A stretch of DNA of 64,000 bases from the NCBI RefSeq assembly GCF_036492245.1, contig NZ_AP025286.1, positions 2,170,001-2,234,000 on the forward strand, read 5' to 3'. Made by a program: the position numbers and the translations under genes. The notes below the pieces were generated by a model that saw nothing but the letters and a program-made list of their open reading frames with translations, ran no database searches and was not told the DNA's origin. Positions within the stretch are counted from its first letter, which is position 1, and each line of letters opens with the position of its first letter. The DNA is from Treponema bryantii. GTDB lineage: Bacteria > Spirochaetota > Spirochaetia > Treponematales > Treponemataceae. This document shows positions 62,063-64,000 of this stretch, in pieces.

Positions 62063-63481
62063 TTAATCCTTTGTATACGCCACAAGCGTACCAACAGCAT
62101 TCTCACCAAAACTAAAGGAATCAGGCATGTCCTCGTTTTCTCCGATTACAGCAATCGCATTTCCCTTCATCTTTTCAATAAAGTCGGAAACTACAGATTC
62201 CTGAGACTTTTCATCCAGCAGGGAAAGAATATCACGTGCAAAAATAATGTCTACTGTTGGCAGAGCATTAGTGTGTTTACAGTCATGATACTCAAACATA
62301 ATACTGTCTTTTATTTCCTGATTAAAAGTATACTCGCCATTTGCTTTTTTTGTCAAATAAGGAGCATACCAGTCTGAAGCCAGATTTGCTGGAACTGACA
62401 TAAGCCCTGCATTAGATACATTAAGAAGGTCTATATCCTGTGCATAGATTCTGATTTTTGCATCAGGATAGCGTTTCTTAAGTATGCATGCCAGAGAATA
62501 TGTTTCCGTACCTTTTCCACAGCCCGGATTCCATACAACTATCTGCTTCGCAGCATTATCAGGAAGAACCTTGGCAACAGCATCAGCATATTCAGATGAC
62601 CACCAGTTGTTTGTAAATGGAGACCAGAAAGTCTTGAGGAAATCATCAGCATCATCAGAATTCTGAAGCTGAGTCTTTTTTGTTTCCTTAGACCATTCCA
62701 AATATCTGTGCTTTACCCAAGTCGAATTTACTGATGATACAGTGAAATTCTTATAGGTAAGAAGGCTTTCGCTTATGAACTTAATATCAACAGAAGAGTC
62801 TTCCTCTTCTGCGGCACCACCAGAAATTCCTCTTGCAATATCCGATGGTGATTTTACCATTCCGCCCTGTACTACAGCTGCAGCCTGATTTTTAGGAACA
62901 TCTGCAACCGATTGAGGCTGTTTCATTATTTTCTGAGGTTTCTCATAGTTTGCTCCTGGAGCAACAGCTTCTGCAGATTCCTTAGAAGAGAAGATACGTG
63001 TTATATCAAGCAGGACATAAAGTCTGTTATTGCTTTCTACAACACCATCAATGTATTTGATATTGATATCACCAAACAATGGATGTGGTGGCTGAATTGT
63101 ACTCTTTTGAACACCAATTACCTTGTCGATTTTATCTACTACAACACCAAATTTCTGATCTTCTACCTGAAGAATAAGCATATTTTCGAGCTTATTTTCT
63201 TCGCGAGGAGGAACTTCGATATTGAAGAAGATTCTTAAATCAAGAATAGGAATGATTTCACCACGAAGGTTATAAACACCAAGCACAAAAGGAAGAGTGT
63301 TAGGAACGAACGTAAAGCGTCCAGCCTTTGCAATTTCCTTCACATGCATGATGTCGATTGAATAATCCTTGTCTGCAAGTGAAAAAGTTACCATCTTAAA
63401 ATCAACAATAGTGGCATTTTCTTTCTTTTCTTCAAGCTGCTGAAGTTGTGTTGCAACTAAAGTCTCATTTTCTGCACTCAT
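62063..63481 (-). CDS. CheW-CheR-like fusion protein
   Basis: 472 residues from the ATG at 63481; a GTG nine bases upstream overlaps the AGAGGTG site. Residues 28-170 are a CheW domain (GVYNLRGEIIPILDLRIFF, EDQKFGVVVDKIDKVIG). A Pro/Ala/Gly-rich linker runs to about 230. The remainder resembles CheR: a SAM loop VWNPGCGKGTETYSLACIL, IRIYAQDIDLLNVSNAG, and DIIFARDILSLLDEK at the CRN position. Such fusions are known from treponemes, where they sit in the receptor array. Whether the domain still methylates is uncertain, since the CheR motifs are altered. Confidence 0.92.
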   Translation of the reverse strand: MSAENETLVATQLQQLEEKKENATIVDFKMVTFSLADKDYSIDIMHVKEIAKAGRFTFVPNTLPFVLGVYNLRGEIIPILDLRIFFNIEVPPREENKLENMLILQVEDQKFGVVVDKIDKVIGVQKSTIQPPHPLFGDINIKYIDGVVESNNRLYVLLDITRIFSSKESAEAVAPGANYEKPQKIMKQPQSVADVPKNQAAAVVQGGMVKSPSDIARGISGGAAEEEDSSVDIKFISESLLTYKNFTVSSVNSTWVKHRYLEWSKETKKTQLQNSDDADDFLKTFWSPFTNNWWSSEYADAVAKVLPDNAAKQIVVWNPGCGKGTETYSLACILKKRYPDAKIRIYAQDIDLLNVSNAGLMSVPANLASDWYAPYLTKKANGEYTFNQEIKDSIMFEYHDCKHTNALPTVDIIFARDILSLLDEKSQESVVSDFIEKMKGNAIAVIGENEDMPDSFSFGENAVGTLVAYTKD

Positions 63482-63495
63482 AAAAAACACCTCTA

Positions 63496-63999
63496 TTACT
63501 GTACATACTGAGCCTGTTCCTGAGCCTGAGCAAGAAGCTCCTGCTTAACACCAAGCTCAAGAAGCTGACCAACATCAATAATCAGTGATACAGAACCATC
63601 ACCAAGGATTGATGCACCAGCGATTCCCGGTGAATTAGTGAATTGATCCTTCAGAGGTTTAATAACGACATCCTCTTCTCCGATAAGAGCATCGACCATT
63701 ACACCAATCTTCTTTTCCTGTGTACCTACGATTACAATGTAGCATTCATCCGTCTGAACAGACTCTGTTATACCAAACAGACGTGACAGACGAAGTACAC
63801 TGATAACCTCGTTACGTACATTCAAAATTTCATAATTATCAATATGATTGATTTCTGAAATATTAATGCACTGACTTTCAATAACGTTTGCAATTGGAAT
63901 TGAGTAAACTTCTCTTCCAACGCGAACAAGAAGACCCTGAATAATAGCAAGAGTAAGTGGAAGCTTGATAATAAATGAAGTTCCCTTACCTTTTGCAGA
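63496..63999 (-). CDS. cheA: Chemotaxis histidine kinase CheA, C-terminal part
   Basis: The gene enters from the right edge; 167 codons are visible. The first residues GKGTSFIIKLPLTLAII are the end of the ATPase domain. The rest is the CheW-like regulatory domain: GLLVRVGREVYSIPIANVIE, NVRNEVISVLRLSRLFG and DGSVSLIIDVGQLLELG. The stop is 14 bases before the cheW/R start. Confidence 0.92.
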   Translation of the reverse strand, partial: SAKGKGTSFIIKLPLTLAIIQGLLVRVGREVYSIPIANVIESQCINISEINHIDNYEILNVRNEVISVLRLSRLFGITESVQTDECYIVIVGTQEKKIGVMVDALIGEEDVVIKPLKDQFTNSPGIAGASILGDGSVSLIIDVGQLLELGVKQELLAQAQEQAQYVQ

Positions 64000-64000
64000 G

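Overview
The window reads as chromosome of a host-associated spirochaete, most likely a Treponema. The grounds are two tandem FlaA periplasmic-flagellum sheath genes, a CheW-CheR fusion inside a cheA-cheW/R-cheX-cheY operon, the flgB-flgC-fliE-fliF-fliG-fliH-fliI-fliJ order, GCCGATAA-type flagellar promoter elements, low to moderate G+C and anaerobic metabolism genes. No tRNA, rRNA, CRISPR array, insertion sequence or prophage was seen. Almost all of it is single-copy housekeeping DNA. The gaps carry several families of short dispersed hairpin repeats.

Layout. 1-4.1 kb: the end of tldD and a TldE/PmbA-like partner, ruvB, a DUF1232 membrane protein and ruvA. 4.35-5.74 kb: the most unusual gene, an XRE-type DNA-binding domain fused to a complete FliM-like protein and a second, FliN-like SpoA domain. 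5.75-9 kb: a zinc-homeostasis operon (zur, a small Cys/His membrane protein, a CobW/COG0523 GTPase, znuA) under a promoter bracketed by two Zur/Fur-type 7-1-7 boxes. 9-12.7 kb: a solute-binding lipoprotein paired with a chemoreceptor. 12.8-17.1 kb: truB, ruvC, yebC and a TGS/uridine-kinase-like protein. 17.2-24.4 kb: a flagellar basal-body and export operon. 24.4-28.4 kb: a PrsW-like protein, an iron alcohol dehydrogenase and two SDR enzymes.

28.5-49.3 kb is one long minus-strand block. In transcription order it holds mraZ-rsmH-ftsL-murF-ftsW-divIB-ftsA-ftsZ (a reduced dcw cluster), xerD, a TPR lipoprotein, dprA, topA, a glycerol catabolism operon (glpK, glpA-like, glpB-like, DUF1667), then xerC-hslV-hslU. 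The dprA-topA-xerC-hslV-hslU order recalls Bacillus smf-topA-codV-clpQ-clpY, with the glp genes lying between topA and xerC. A 10-bp-phased array of GTGG(G/T) sites just before mraZ looks like the MraZ operator.

49.4-64 kb: a conserved unknown with a nuclease-like motif, flaA2/flaA1, class II aldolase, manA, a sugar nucleotidyltransferase, deoD and a split ChrA pair. The chrA genes overlap a cytosolic LacI-sensor histidine kinase, which is divergent from a NarL-type regulator and a degenerate receiver/winged-helix protein. The chemotaxis operon follows, with cheA running off the right edge. The strongest candidate for an undescribed system is the HTH-FliM-FliN fusion, which could link chemotaxis or flagellar-switch signalling to transcription. 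The LacI-kinase module and the four-gene zinc operon are next.
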